Below, in pieces: positions 1 through 6,352 of a DNA stretch of 10,888 nucleotides. The stretch spans positions 1 to 10,888 of the forward strand of contig CAMQUV010000014.1 in assembly GCA_947037995.1 (NCBI GenBank), given 5' to 3'. The translations under genes and the position numbers were made by a program. Origin of the DNA: an uncultured Rikenellaceae bacterium (GTDB taxonomy: Bacteria > Bacteroidota > Bacteroidia > Bacteroidales > Rikenellaceae). Numbering within the stretch: position 1 is the first letter of the stretch; every line of letters begins with the position of its first letter. The notes under the pieces are model-generated. The model was not told the DNA's origin. It searched no databases and saw only the letters and a program-made list of their open reading frames with translations.

Positions 1-572
1 AACTGTGGAGGCATTATTGGTAATGAGTCAGATGGTATGCTATTGAAAAACTCCTCTACGTCAACGTGTGTCGTAACAACGCCCTCTTTAATCTTCTGTT
101 GCATCAGCCTTGCCAATTCCTGCTCCTTTGCTTCTCTCTCAATATCTTTCTTAATCTTAAATATAGGCTTACCATACATTTTCTCGAGAGCCTTAACAGA
201 ACCAGCCATTTCAATCATCTGCGCCTGTTGCTGCGCTACCATAGTGAGAATCTGAGCAGTCTGGATAATCTTATCTAACGAATCTTGTAGTGCGAATTGT
301 GCAAACAATTTATTTGACATCAACATCTCGAGCGCCTCTTCTTGAGGAGTTTGTTGGGTCTGAAACCCCTCTTTTTTGCGGTTATCAATAATACGATTAG
401 CCAACTCCTCAATATCAGATAGCATAATTGGTGAGTCACCAACAACTGCCACAAGTTCCTCAACCACAAGAGACTCCTTAGCCTCATTTTCAGCTGGTTC
501 CTGCGCTTTTGATACTAATCCTATTGGTAGAACTGCGAGTAGCACTAACGCCACTTTATGGATGTTTTTCAT
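1..572 (-). CDS. surA: SurA-like periplasmic chaperone / peptidylprolyl isomerase, 3' part missing
   Basis: Partial gene: the ATG lies at 572-570 and the frame stays open for 190 codons to the left edge. Residues 1-23 form a signal peptide (basic start, hydrophobic stretch LVLLAVLPIGLV, likely cleavage in SKA|QE). Residues about 36-190 look like the SurA N-terminal chaperone domain: EELVAVVGDSPIMLSDIEE, a helical middle, then DVEEFFNSIPSDSLPIMPP, which in Bacteroidales relatives sits just before the first parvulin domain. SurA binds unfolded outer-membrane proteins in the periplasm. The parvulin domains, expected from the family length of roughly 450 residues, would lie beyond the window, so isomerase activity cannot be judged. 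It follows the related lipoprotein gene after 64 bases and is probably co-transcribed with it, with a possible extra promoter in the gap. The family call is firm; the exact paralogue is less so. Confidence 0.85.
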   Translation of the reverse strand, partial: MKNIHKVALVLLAVLPIGLVSKAQEPAENEAKESLVVEELVAVVGDSPIMLSDIEELANRIIDNRKKEGFQTQQTPQEEALEMLMSNKLFAQFALQDSLDKIIQTAQILTMVAQQQAQMIEMAGSVKALEKMYGKPIFKIKKDIEREAKEQELARLMQQKIKEGVVTTHVDVEEFFNSIPSDSLPIMPPQ

Positions 573-610
573 AAAAAATATTTCTGTAAATGTATTTATC
601 TATTATTATT

Positions 611-623
611 TCAATTAAATTGA
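611..623. repeat. Short perfect palindrome in the surA leader
   Basis: TCAATT-A-AATTGA is a perfect 6-base inverted repeat around one base, about 40 bases before the surA start and after the stop of the upstream gene. It has operator-like symmetry. In such AT-rich DNA a chance match is quite possible, and no regulator is identified. Confidence 0.3.
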
Positions 624-631
624 TTTCGTCC

Positions 632-639
632 CAAATTTA
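632..639 (-). promoter_or_regulatory. Candidate -7 box for surA
   Basis: On the minus strand this reads TAAATTTG, a full match to the Bacteroidota -7 consensus TAnnTTTG. It overlaps the TAA stop of the preceding gene and would give surA a leader of about 55 bases. No clear -33 TTG was assigned, so it may be a chance match inside an operon. Confidence 0.35.
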
Positions 640-1497
640 AAGGGCACTAAAAACTATATCATTACTTTGATGCGCCGCCTGTTGCAGGCTATCACTAAGT
701 TGTTTGAGCAATAAGTCTCGCCTATTAAACAATATCTGTTTCCTAATCCCATCACTCTCAACCTCGATAGGCGATTTGCGCCCCGCTGGTATATAATCTA
801 TAATCCTAACCATATAAAAAGACTCTCGGTCTTTCGATATGTAAAATTTGTTTTTCTTCAAAAACTCATTATACTCAATCTGTCCCAACAAAACGTGCTC
901 CAAAAGACTAGAAAAACTATGCCACGAGCCACTCATATCGACAAACTTATAAGAATTTTTATCACACACCGTCTTAAAATTATTAAGGTCTAGGTACGAG
1001 CCAAAAAACATTTTTTCGAGGTTATCAATGTTCCTAACAGTAATAGGCACTTGCGCAATACAGGCTTTCACCAGTGGCTCGTTGAGCTCAAACTGCGACA
1101 AATTATCACTATAAAACTCCTTCACCACCTTCGCATCAATCACCGTATCAAGATTAACATTAATATAAGCCTGCTGGAAAGCCTGAACAATCAACGCCTC
1201 CCTGTACTCTCCGACCAACTTATCAATCGTCGAAACGTCAAACTCCGAGACAACCTTCGCCGCAGCACTCAACTCAACCTTCTCCTTGACCCAACCATCA
1301 ATATAAAACTTGCGCATAACAACACTATCCATCCCACCCCTAGACTCCGAAAACAAAGCGTCCAAATCCGACTCATACAAAACATAAGAACCCACAGAGC
1401 ACACAATCTCGTCGCTACGCTGGTCGTAAAAACTAAATTGAGCACAAGAAACAGTAAACACTGTCAAAAATATAAAGACGAAAAATCTATAAAACAT
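637..1497 (-). CDS. SurA-N-like periplasmic lipoprotein (parvulin-less folding factor)
   Basis: 286-residue envelope protein. Residues 1-18 are a very hydrophobic signal sequence ending in TVSC, an acceptable lipobox with Cys18, though cleavage by signal peptidase I at CA|QF is also possible. Residues 29-140 resemble the SurA N-terminal chaperone fold: DEIVCSVGSYVLYESDLDAL, then the helical YIDGWVKEKVELSAAAKVV, YREALIVQAFQQAY and DAKVVKEFYSDNLSQFEL. The C-terminal helix around 244-275 (IEVESDGIRKQILFNRRDLL) matches the closing helix of such chaperones. I see no parvulin (PpiC) signature in the middle. Bacteroidales commonly carry a protein like this directly before surA, and that order is kept here. 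The likely role is binding unfolded outer-membrane proteins alongside SurA. This is inferred from family and context. Confidence 0.75.
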   Translation of the reverse strand: MFYRFFVFIFLTVFTVSCAQFSFYDQRSDEIVCSVGSYVLYESDLDALFSESRGGMDSVVMRKFYIDGWVKEKVELSAAAKVVSEFDVSTIDKLVGEYREALIVQAFQQAYINVNLDTVIDAKVVKEFYSDNLSQFELNEPLVKACIAQVPITVRNIDNLEKMFFGSYLDLNNFKTVCDKNSYKFVDMSGSWHSFSSLLEHVLLGQIEYNEFLKKNKFYISKDRESFYMVRIIDYIPAGRKSPIEVESDGIRKQILFNRRDLLLKQLSDSLQQAAHQSNDIVFSAL

Positions 1498-1534
1498 AAA
1501 ATCTATACTCTAAAAAACTAAGTTGTTTGTTCTG

Positions 1535-1542
1535 CAAAGATA
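1535..1542 (-). promoter_or_regulatory. -7 promoter box for the SurA-like lipoprotein/surA operon
   Basis: The minus strand reads TATCTTTG followed by CAGAA, a perfect TAnnTTTG box in its commonest Bacteroidota form. It would start transcription about 30 bases before the ATG at 1497. The -33 region (about 1558-1566, minus GGTTTAAG) is only a weak match to TTTG. Confidence 0.6.
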
Positions 1543-1595
1543 GTAAAAAAATATCACTTAAACCACATACCCAAACACACAAAACTCCAATACAA

Positions 1596-1610
1596 CCCCT
1601 CACTCCTCCC
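1596..1610 (-). other. G-rich clump (minus strand) upstream of the operon promoter
   Basis: On the minus strand this is GGGAGGAGTGAGGGG, followed toward the promoter by TTGTATTGG and further G/T-rich sequence. The G runs could form a two-layer G-quadruplex. It lies about 55-70 bases upstream of the -7 box at 1535-1542, where an activator site could also lie. Structure and role are both unproven. Confidence 0.3.
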
Positions 1611-1613
1611 TTC

Positions 1614-1667
1614 TATATATTTAATAATATAAGTTTATTTAATAGTTTAAATAATAATATATAATAA
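1614..1667. other. Near-pure A/T tract
   Basis: Only two of 54 bases are G or C (1633 and 1645). The rest alternates among TATATAT, TTAATAATAT and ATAATAATATATAAT. Such a tract melts easily, as unwinding elements of origins and UP-like promoter elements do. Its position between the G-free tract and the TTAnnnACA words is why it is listed. Confidence 0.5.
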
Positions 1668-1746
1668 CTGTAAGTTTGGTCAGTAACTTCTCAATATTAA
1701 AATTGCTTTTTAAGTTCCTAACATTCTAATACAACCTATTAACATT

Positions 1747-2063
1747 TTATAAACATCATAAACTCCAAACAATTAGTACTTTAAGGAATATTAATAGACG
1801 TTACTAACATCGACTTATTAACACAACGCAATTACCAAAAAACGTTTATAACCCATATACTTTTTGGTTATAACTACGTCAGTATTTATATTAAATAAAC
1901 ATCGCCAAAAATTAGTTTAGTAAATTTTCTCGTTTATATATACAAGATTTTCGTTATATCAAGTCCGAAACCTACATTTTACATTTTTTAACTAACAGCT
2001 TATTTACAACTTTACTAACATAAAAACCCATTGATAGTCAATCATTTAAGAAAGTTACTAACA
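1747..2063 (+). repeat. Six TTAnnnACA words in one orientation
   Basis: Copies on the plus strand: TTATAAACA 1747-1755, TTACTAACA 1801-1809, TTATTAACA 1815-1823, TTATTTACA 2000-2008, TTACTAACA 2012-2020 and TTACTAACA 2055-2063. CTATTAACA (1736-1744) and TTAACTAACA (1988-1997) are near copies. Three copies are identical. TTATAAACA, TTATTAACA and TTATTTACA each differ from the DnaA box TTATNCACA at one position; TTACTAACA differs at two. No copies were seen on the other strand. They could be sites for DnaA or another protein, or partly a result of composition. Confidence 0.45.
1846..1873. repeat. Perfect 8-bp inverted repeat with an alternative pairing
   Basis: TTATAACC (1846-1853) pairs with GGTTATAA (1866-1873) across 12 bases. 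A competing pairing of CCAAAAA (1835-1841) with TTTTTGG (1861-1867) shares the right arm. It is far from both gene starts and ends, so a binding site or a structural element is as likely as a terminator. Confidence 0.4.
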
Positions 2064-2073
2064 ATGGATTTTT
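2022..2073 (-). terminator. Candidate terminator downstream of aroC
   Basis: Read on the minus strand, AAAAATCCATTG (2073-2062) pairs with CAATGGGTTTTT (2033-2022), giving a 12-bp stem with one U-G wobble that closes with a U run. The loop is long (28 bases) and contains TTGA/TCAA as a possible inner stem. It begins 56 bases after the aroC stop and is the only terminator-like structure I can see for the five-gene run. The weak AT-rich stem limits confidence. Confidence 0.4.
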
Positions 2074-2129
2074 TATCAATTTTCACTCCTATTTAGGCAA
2101 ATAAAAGTTACGAAAAAGGTGGTATTTTA

Positions 2130-3131
2130 TTAAATTGAGTAGAGGTCTGCTATCGCAATAGCCGCCGCCGCTTCAATTATAACTGGCGTTCGGAGAGTGA
2201 TGCAGGCGTCGTGTCGTCCTTTAATCTCGAGGTTTTCTATTTTTTGCGATTCTAGGTTGAACGTGGGTTGCGGTTTTGCGATGCTTGGTGTGGGTTTTAT
2301 TGCCACTTTAAAAGTAATATCGTTACCATTAGCAATTCCCCCTACTACCCCACCGTTATGGTTGGTTTTGGTAGTTCCTTTCGCATTAATAATAGTGTCG
2401 TTAGCGTCGCTACCATTCATATTTGCAATGTTAAAGCCCTCACCAAATTCGATGGCTTTGACCGCTGGAATTGCAAAGATAATGTGCGATATACGTGATT
2501 CGACACTATCGAAAAACGGTTCGCCTATGCCCACTTTCACCCCTTTGGCAGTGCACTTCACTACCCCACCAAGGCTGTCGCAATTTGCCAGTGCCTGTTC
2601 TATCTTATGCTCTATTATTTGTTCTGTTTTTGGGTTAGTATTATCAATATCCACCCCTGCTATACTAACTATTTGTGCCTCTATATTTACACCAAACTGG
2701 TCTAATATTTTTTTAGCAATCACCCCAGCAGCCACCAGTGTTAGTGTGATTCTGCCTGAGAAGTGTCCACCTCCCCGAGGGTCATTAAAACCTTTGTACT
2801 TGACCCCTGCGACAAAATCAGCGTGTGATGGTCGAGGGTGTTGCGCCAGGTTTTTATAGTCGTTCGAGATAGTATTATTATTTTGGAACAGTATAGTTAT
2901 TGGCGCTCCAGTTGTATATCCATTAAAGACCCCTGACACAATAGTAGGCGTATCGGTTTCTTTGCGCGAGGTAGTTCCCTTGGCGTTAGGTTTGCGTCGG
3001 TCGAGGTCATTGGCAAAGTCGTTCTCGCACAGAGGTATTCCCGGGGGTGTTCCATCTATCGTTGCGCCTATGTTGACTCCGTGTGACTCTCCAAAAATGG
3101 AGACCTTAAATTTTCTGCCAAAACTATTCAT
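2130..3131 (-). CDS. aroC: Chorismate synthase
   Basis: Converts 5-enolpyruvylshikimate-3-phosphate to chorismate with reduced FMN, the last shikimate-pathway step, in the cytoplasm. All family hallmarks are visible: FGESHG at 13-18; DRRKP at 44-48 with SRKETDTP and SGVFNGYTTGAPI after it; RPSHADF at 100-106 leading into the GGGHFSGR segment (120-127) and VAAGVIAKKIL; HNGGVVGGIANG at 258-269; and GRHDACITLRTPVIIEAAAA near the end. At 333 residues it is slightly shorter than the usual 350-360, mainly at the C-terminus, and it looks complete. Its ATG is 13 bases after the aroA stop, so the two are surely co-transcribed, with aroC as the last gene. Substrate and flavin residues appear intact. 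Confidence 0.97.
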   Translation of the reverse strand: MNSFGRKFKVSIFGESHGVNIGATIDGTPPGIPLCENDFANDLDRRKPNAKGTTSRKETDTPTIVSGVFNGYTTGAPITILFQNNNTISNDYKNLAQHPRPSHADFVAGVKYKGFNDPRGGGHFSGRITLTLVAAGVIAKKILDQFGVNIEAQIVSIAGVDIDNTNPKTEQIIEHKIEQALANCDSLGGVVKCTAKGVKVGIGEPFFDSVESRISHIIFAIPAVKAIEFGEGFNIANMNGSDANDTIINAKGTTKTNHNGGVVGGIANGNDITFKVAIKPTPSIAKPQPTFNLESQKIENLEIKGRHDACITLRTPVIIEAAAAIAIADLYSI

Positions 3132-3144
3132 TGCAATTATTTTT

Positions 3145-4407
3145 TTACGTTGTTATCTTATTTAGGTCCTCGAAAAATTCGGGGTATGATTTATTTACCG
3201 ATTCGGTACCCGTAATAGTCACTATATCTTCCGCATTAAGCGCCGCCACTGCCATAGCCATAGCTATTCGGTGGTCGTTGTGGCTACTAACCTCCCCACC
3301 ACTAAGCGTAGTTTTAGGGTGTACGAGCATAATATCGTCATTTAGTTTAATATTTGCCCCGAGTTTTGCGAACTCACTTTGCAGAGTAAGCGCCCTATTC
3401 GACTCCTTAGTAAATAGTCTTTTCACCCCTTTAATTTCACTCACACCATTACAATTTACTGCCAGTGCAACGAGTGCCGGGAATAGGTCTGGGCAGTCGG
3501 TAGCGTCGAATTTAAAGGCGTTAAGATTTTGTTTCTCCACCGTTATTTCGGTGTTATCTCCTGTATGATTATATGTAATATCAGCCCCCGTCATTTCCAG
3601 CACATCCATTATTGCTCTATCGGCTTGCAGTGATTTTGGGTTAAGGTTTCGGGCGGTAATTTTGCCCGCGATAGCTCCGGCAACCAACAGCGTAGAGGCG
3701 CTACTCCAGTCGCCCTCTATCGTATATTCGGTCTGTTTATACATCTGATTGGCCGGTATAACAAATTTCTTATAGTTATAATTCTCCACCTTTATCCCAA
3801 AACTTTTGAGTGTCTGGAGCGTTATATCTATATATGGTTTTGACTTTAGGTTATCTACAATAAGTGTAGTTTGCTGTTTGGCAAGAGGCAGCGCAAAAAG
3901 CAGTCCACTAAGGAATTGCGAGCCTATCGTCCCATCAATTTGCGCATAGTGGTTGCGGTAGGGCCCTTGTATAATTGCGGGGAGAAATTTCTTGAAATCG
4001 AGTGAAATATCGACCCCAAGTTGTTCGAGCGACTTGACCATAAAGTCCATCGGTCTTTTGAGCAGTGAGCCTTGCGCTTGAATTTTAATTGTGTTATTAA
4101 ACAGTGCTGCCACGGGCAACATTAGTCGTGCGCAGAGTCCTGATTCTCCGACATTTAGCGTATTATTATGCGTTAGCTCTGCCGTAATGTGTGCCGAATT
4201 TTTCGATATAAATTCGACTTTAGCTCCGAGTGCTTTGCAGCAGTTTGTCATTGCTATCTCGTCATTGCTTTGGCCAATATTGAGCACAGTGCTATTTTCG
4301 GAGAGTGTTGCGGCTAGAATAGCTCTTTGCGAGTAGCTTTTTGATGGGGGCATTTCGACTACGCCATTCACTTTCGCTTTTTTGATTGTAATAGTATTAA
4401 GTAGCAC
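3145..4407 (-). CDS. aroA: 3-phosphoshikimate 1-carboxyvinyltransferase (EPSP synthase)
   Basis: Transfers enolpyruvyl from PEP to shikimate-3-phosphate, giving the substrate of AroC. Motifs follow the family order: PPSKSYSQRA with K23, S24 and R28; GESGLCARLM (87-96); KRPMDFM with R118; GSQFLSGLL with S163 and Q164; GDWSSAS (232-238); DCPDLFPALVAL with D307, aligned to the catalytic Asp; TKESNRA with K334, E335 and R338; NDHRIAMAM with H379 and R380; and NKSYPEFF with K406. The usual K-E-[ST]-D-R motif has Asn for Asp (N337). The 420-residue length is normal. The start is GTG at 4407-4405: the first in-frame ATG is residue 19 and would remove the first strand, and an in-frame TAA (4431-4429) closes the frame upstream. 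It follows the methyltransferase gene by 32 bases. Confidence 0.97.
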   Translation of the reverse strand: MLLNTITIKKAKVNGVVEMPPSKSYSQRAILAATLSENSTVLNIGQSNDEIAMTNCCKALGAKVEFISKNSAHITAELTHNNTLNVGESGLCARLMLPVAALFNNTIKIQAQGSLLKRPMDFMVKSLEQLGVDISLDFKKFLPAIIQGPYRNHYAQIDGTIGSQFLSGLLFALPLAKQQTTLIVDNLKSKPYIDITLQTLKSFGIKVENYNYKKFVIPANQMYKQTEYTIEGDWSSASTLLVAGAIAGKITARNLNPKSLQADRAIMDVLEMTGADITYNHTGDNTEITVEKQNLNAFKFDATDCPDLFPALVALAVNCNGVSEIKGVKRLFTKESNRALTLQSEFAKLGANIKLNDDIMLVHPKTTLSGGEVSSHNDHRIAMAMAVAALNAEDIVTITGTESVNKSYPEFFEDLNKITT

Positions 4408-4439
4408 TATTTTATAATATTTAAGAAATTAGAATTCAG

Positions 4440-5129
4440 TTATCCAATAATAAACACAGCTGGGACTTTTGGCAGTTCCACGGGTTTAGTTTTCCATTGG
4501 TGTGCATTTTTTCTTATTATCATCTCATCTTTTGTGCACAGTCCGAGTGCTACTGTGACAAATGTATTTGGGTTGAGCGTTGTCGCCAGGGATTTGAGCA
4601 TAGAGTTATTCCTGTACGGAGTTTCTATAAAAATCTGGGATTGGAAATTAGTTTTCGCTTCGAGTGATTTAATCGTTTTCGCTCTATCGGGTTCTTTGAT
4701 AGGAATATATCCATTAAAGGCGAATGATTGTCCTGACGCTCCGCTAGCCATAAGTGCCAGCATAATAGAGTTGGGACCCACCAGTGGTTTTACGGTGATA
4801 TTATAAGTGTGTGCCAGTGCGACAAGTGGTGCTCCGGGGTCGGCTACGCAGGGCAGTCCGGCTTCCGATATGATAGCAGCATTTTGGCCATCTATTACAG
4901 GTTGGAGTATTTCTTGGAGTTTTGATTCGGGTGTATGCTCGTTGAGTTCTTGGAACGTAAAGTCGTCAATTACTTTATTTTCGAGTTTGAGTGTAGCAAT
5001 AAACCTCCTAGCAGAGCGTAGGTTTTCGACAATAAGGTAGTCTATACTTTCGAGAATCTGATTAGTTTGGGGATTAATTTGGTCTATGCCCTCCCCAATA
5101 GGTGTAGGTATAAGGTATATTGTAGGCAT
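4440..5129 (-). CDS. RsmI-family (tetrapyrrole-methylase fold) SAM-dependent methyltransferase
   Basis: 229 residues of the tetrapyrrole methylase superfamily. Family landmarks in order: the N-terminal strand IYLIPTPIGEG (4-14; RsmI has VATPIGN); VENLRSARRF (34-43); AAIISEAGLPCVADPGAPLV (84-103), matching the RsmI loop SDAGTPLISDPG; GPNSIMLALMASG (118-130); SFAFNGYIPIKEPDR (135-149); ETPYRNNSML (169-178), where RsmI has ESPHR; and a late strand FVTVALGLCTKDE. RsmI 2'-O-methylates C1402 of 16S rRNA. This is a divergent, shorter version without the extra C-terminal part of classical RsmI, and Bacteroidota often have such a paralogue beside a true RsmI. The substrate is therefore uncertain. It sits between the FKBP-like lipoprotein and aroA, with gaps of 53 and 32 bases. 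Confidence 0.85.
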   Translation of the reverse strand: MPTIYLIPTPIGEGIDQINPQTNQILESIDYLIVENLRSARRFIATLKLENKVIDDFTFQELNEHTPESKLQEILQPVIDGQNAAIISEAGLPCVADPGAPLVALAHTYNITVKPLVGPNSIMLALMASGASGQSFAFNGYIPIKEPDRAKTIKSLEAKTNFQSQIFIETPYRNNSMLKSLATTLNPNTFVTVALGLCTKDEMIIRKNAHQWKTKPVELPKVPAVFIIG

Positions 5130-5182
5130 TTATATAATATTAATCCTATTACTGTAAAAAAATATGGATAGTTTAAATTCTC

Positions 5183-6271
5183 TTAGTCGAGTGTTAAGTC
5201 GTCGTCAACTGTGACAGTTACCGTATCAATTTTCACCATATAGTATGAAGGTTCGTATGGTTGTATAGCAGGGTTTGCGGTTGTGTTTCCTTGCACTCCT
5301 TCTAGTGTATATTCTGGGTTAACAAGGAAAAGAGCCGTTTCGCCTTTTCTCATATATCGTGGTGCGATAGAGTAAATTGCAGGCAGTGTAGGGTTATTCA
5401 CAGTAGAGTTTATAGATGCAACAACAGTTCCGTATACAGTTTCGGTATCATCTTGGTTATATCTATCATACACTTTTGCAATCGAGTCTGAGGTAGTTGA
5501 TGCTAGGAAGTCATCGAGGAAAAATCTAGTCACGTTCATAGAGAAAACTGAATCGACTCCGATAGGGTCACCAGAGGTATTTGTAACAGTTTTCTTCATA
5601 AATATCCCTTCGTCCCAGATTGTATCACTAGGTTGCATATCCCATTTGTGCAGGGCATAATTGTTTATAGAATCAATAACATTTGCATAGGGGTTACTAA
5701 CGACATCGGTAATTTCGAGGTCAAGGTATGTAGGGTAGTATGGGTATTCAACAGTTTCCCCACGGTTGCCATCGTTTAGGTTGACAGCTCCTGTGAAGCT
5801 TTCGGCAGAAGAGAGGAATACTCTAACTTTGTCACCAATATTTAGAGTAGGGAGCACTTTTATAAGTCCCGGGCACATAAAGCCAGGGTTTAGTGAGTCG
5901 AATTGTCTGTATATCGGCACCCAGTGAGTAGTGTTTCTCCAGGTTCCGGAGATATGCGCTATCGTACTGTCCGAGATAGATACAGTTTTGTTAGTGAGGG
6001 TATAGGCATTCATATTGTATCTAAACCATCTCAAGTTGGTGAGTCTGAGCGAATCGTGCACTTGTGGGGCTTTGTGGTGGTATTGAATGTATAGTCCCTC
6101 TATAGTTTCGTTGTTTTCATTCACAAAAGGAGTAGCATCGGGCGCGTATTTTGCGACCCAATTATCAAAAGTGATGTTGGTAAGTCTGTCCGTGTCTACA
6201 GGTTGAAGGTCCGCACAGCTGCCCAAAAAAAGGAGAGCGACAGCTAAAATTAAGGTGGTGTATCTATTCAT
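5183..6271 (-). CDS. Lipoprotein with two degenerate FKBP-like domains
   Basis: 362-residue outer-envelope lipoprotein. The signal peptide ends in FLGSC, a textbook lipobox with Cys19. The rest seems to hold two copies of an FKBP-like fold. The first, about 55-192, has EGLYIQYHHKAP, a divergent strand region, then PGLIKVLPTLNIGDKVRVFL and YYPTYLDLEITDV, which mimic the family's closing pattern (W..al..M..GEK.r..iP / IPP.spL.f.veL..v). The second, about 216-352, has DTIWDEGIFMKKTV, SGDPIGVDSVFSMNVTRFF, LPAIYSIAPRYMRKGETALFLVNPEY and PYEPSYYMVKIDTV. The FDSS and YG active-site segments are hard to find, so prolyl isomerase activity may be lost. The start is fixed by the signal peptide, and a promoter box sits five bases upstream of it. 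Fold assignment is by pattern only. Confidence 0.65.
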   Translation of the reverse strand: MNRYTTLILAVALLFLGSCADLQPVDTDRLTNITFDNWVAKYAPDATPFVNENNETIEGLYIQYHHKAPQVHDSLRLTNLRWFRYNMNAYTLTNKTVSISDSTIAHISGTWRNTTHWVPIYRQFDSLNPGFMCPGLIKVLPTLNIGDKVRVFLSSAESFTGAVNLNDGNRGETVEYPYYPTYLDLEITDVVSNPYANVIDSINNYALHKWDMQPSDTIWDEGIFMKKTVTNTSGDPIGVDSVFSMNVTRFFLDDFLASTTSDSIAKVYDRYNQDDTETVYGTVVASINSTVNNPTLPAIYSIAPRYMRKGETALFLVNPEYTLEGVQGNTTANPAIQPYEPSYYMVKIDTVTVTVDDDLTLD

Positions 6272-6276
6272 AGGCG

Positions 6277-6284
6277 CAAAGATA
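6277..6284 (-). promoter_or_regulatory. -7 box abutting the FKBP-like lipoprotein start
   Basis: The minus strand reads TATCTTTG, then CGCCT, then the ATG at 6271. This perfect TAnnTTTG box would place the transcript start within about 0-3 bases of the start codon, giving a leaderless or nearly leaderless mRNA. No clear -33 TTG was found 19-21 bases upstream. It would let the downstream four genes be transcribed apart from ubiD. Confidence 0.5.
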
Positions 6285-6352
6285 AGAAAAAAATATAATT
6301 AATTACGATAAATATGTGAGTGAATTTTAGTTGGGTCGAGGTAGGGTAGTCA

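Larger units (their letters stand above)
1498..2129. other. Gene-free AT-rich intergenic region with strong strand asymmetry
   Basis: About 630 bases between the start of the SurA-like operon and the end of aroC, with no plausible coding sequence in any frame. Contents from left to right: a promoter box for the left operon; a plus strand with no G from 1544 to 1632; an almost pure A/T stretch at 1614-1667; repeated TTAnnnACA words at 1747-2063; a hairpin at 1846-1873; and a candidate terminator at 2022-2073. The plus strand has clearly more C than G in most of the region. It is far longer than the other gaps here (13 to 81 bases), which suggests a function, but no RNA gene is recognisable. 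Confidence 0.7.

Noticed and set aside
632..650. Similar words atttaaagggcacta near 636 and atttaaagggctcacta near 10750
   Set aside because: One lies at the end of a coding gene and the other in a terminator stem. The shared stretch is short and not an element boundary.
1051..1521. Plus-strand open frame of 156 codons over the SurA-like lipoprotein gene
   Set aside because: Antisense to a gene with a signal peptide, family-like sequence and promoter. Its product is low in complexity (rich in Asn, Leu, Arg and Ile) with no family features.
1498..2129. Definite replication origin call
   Set aside because: No dnaA/dnaN/gidA neighbours, no perfect TTATCCACA box, and the strand skew is not consistent through ilvE. 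Kept only as a hypothesis.
2197..2859. Long open frame on the plus strand (220 codons) opposite aroC
   Set aside because: It lies wholly antisense to an unmistakable chorismate synthase, has no recognisable domain, and arises from the codon pattern of aroC.
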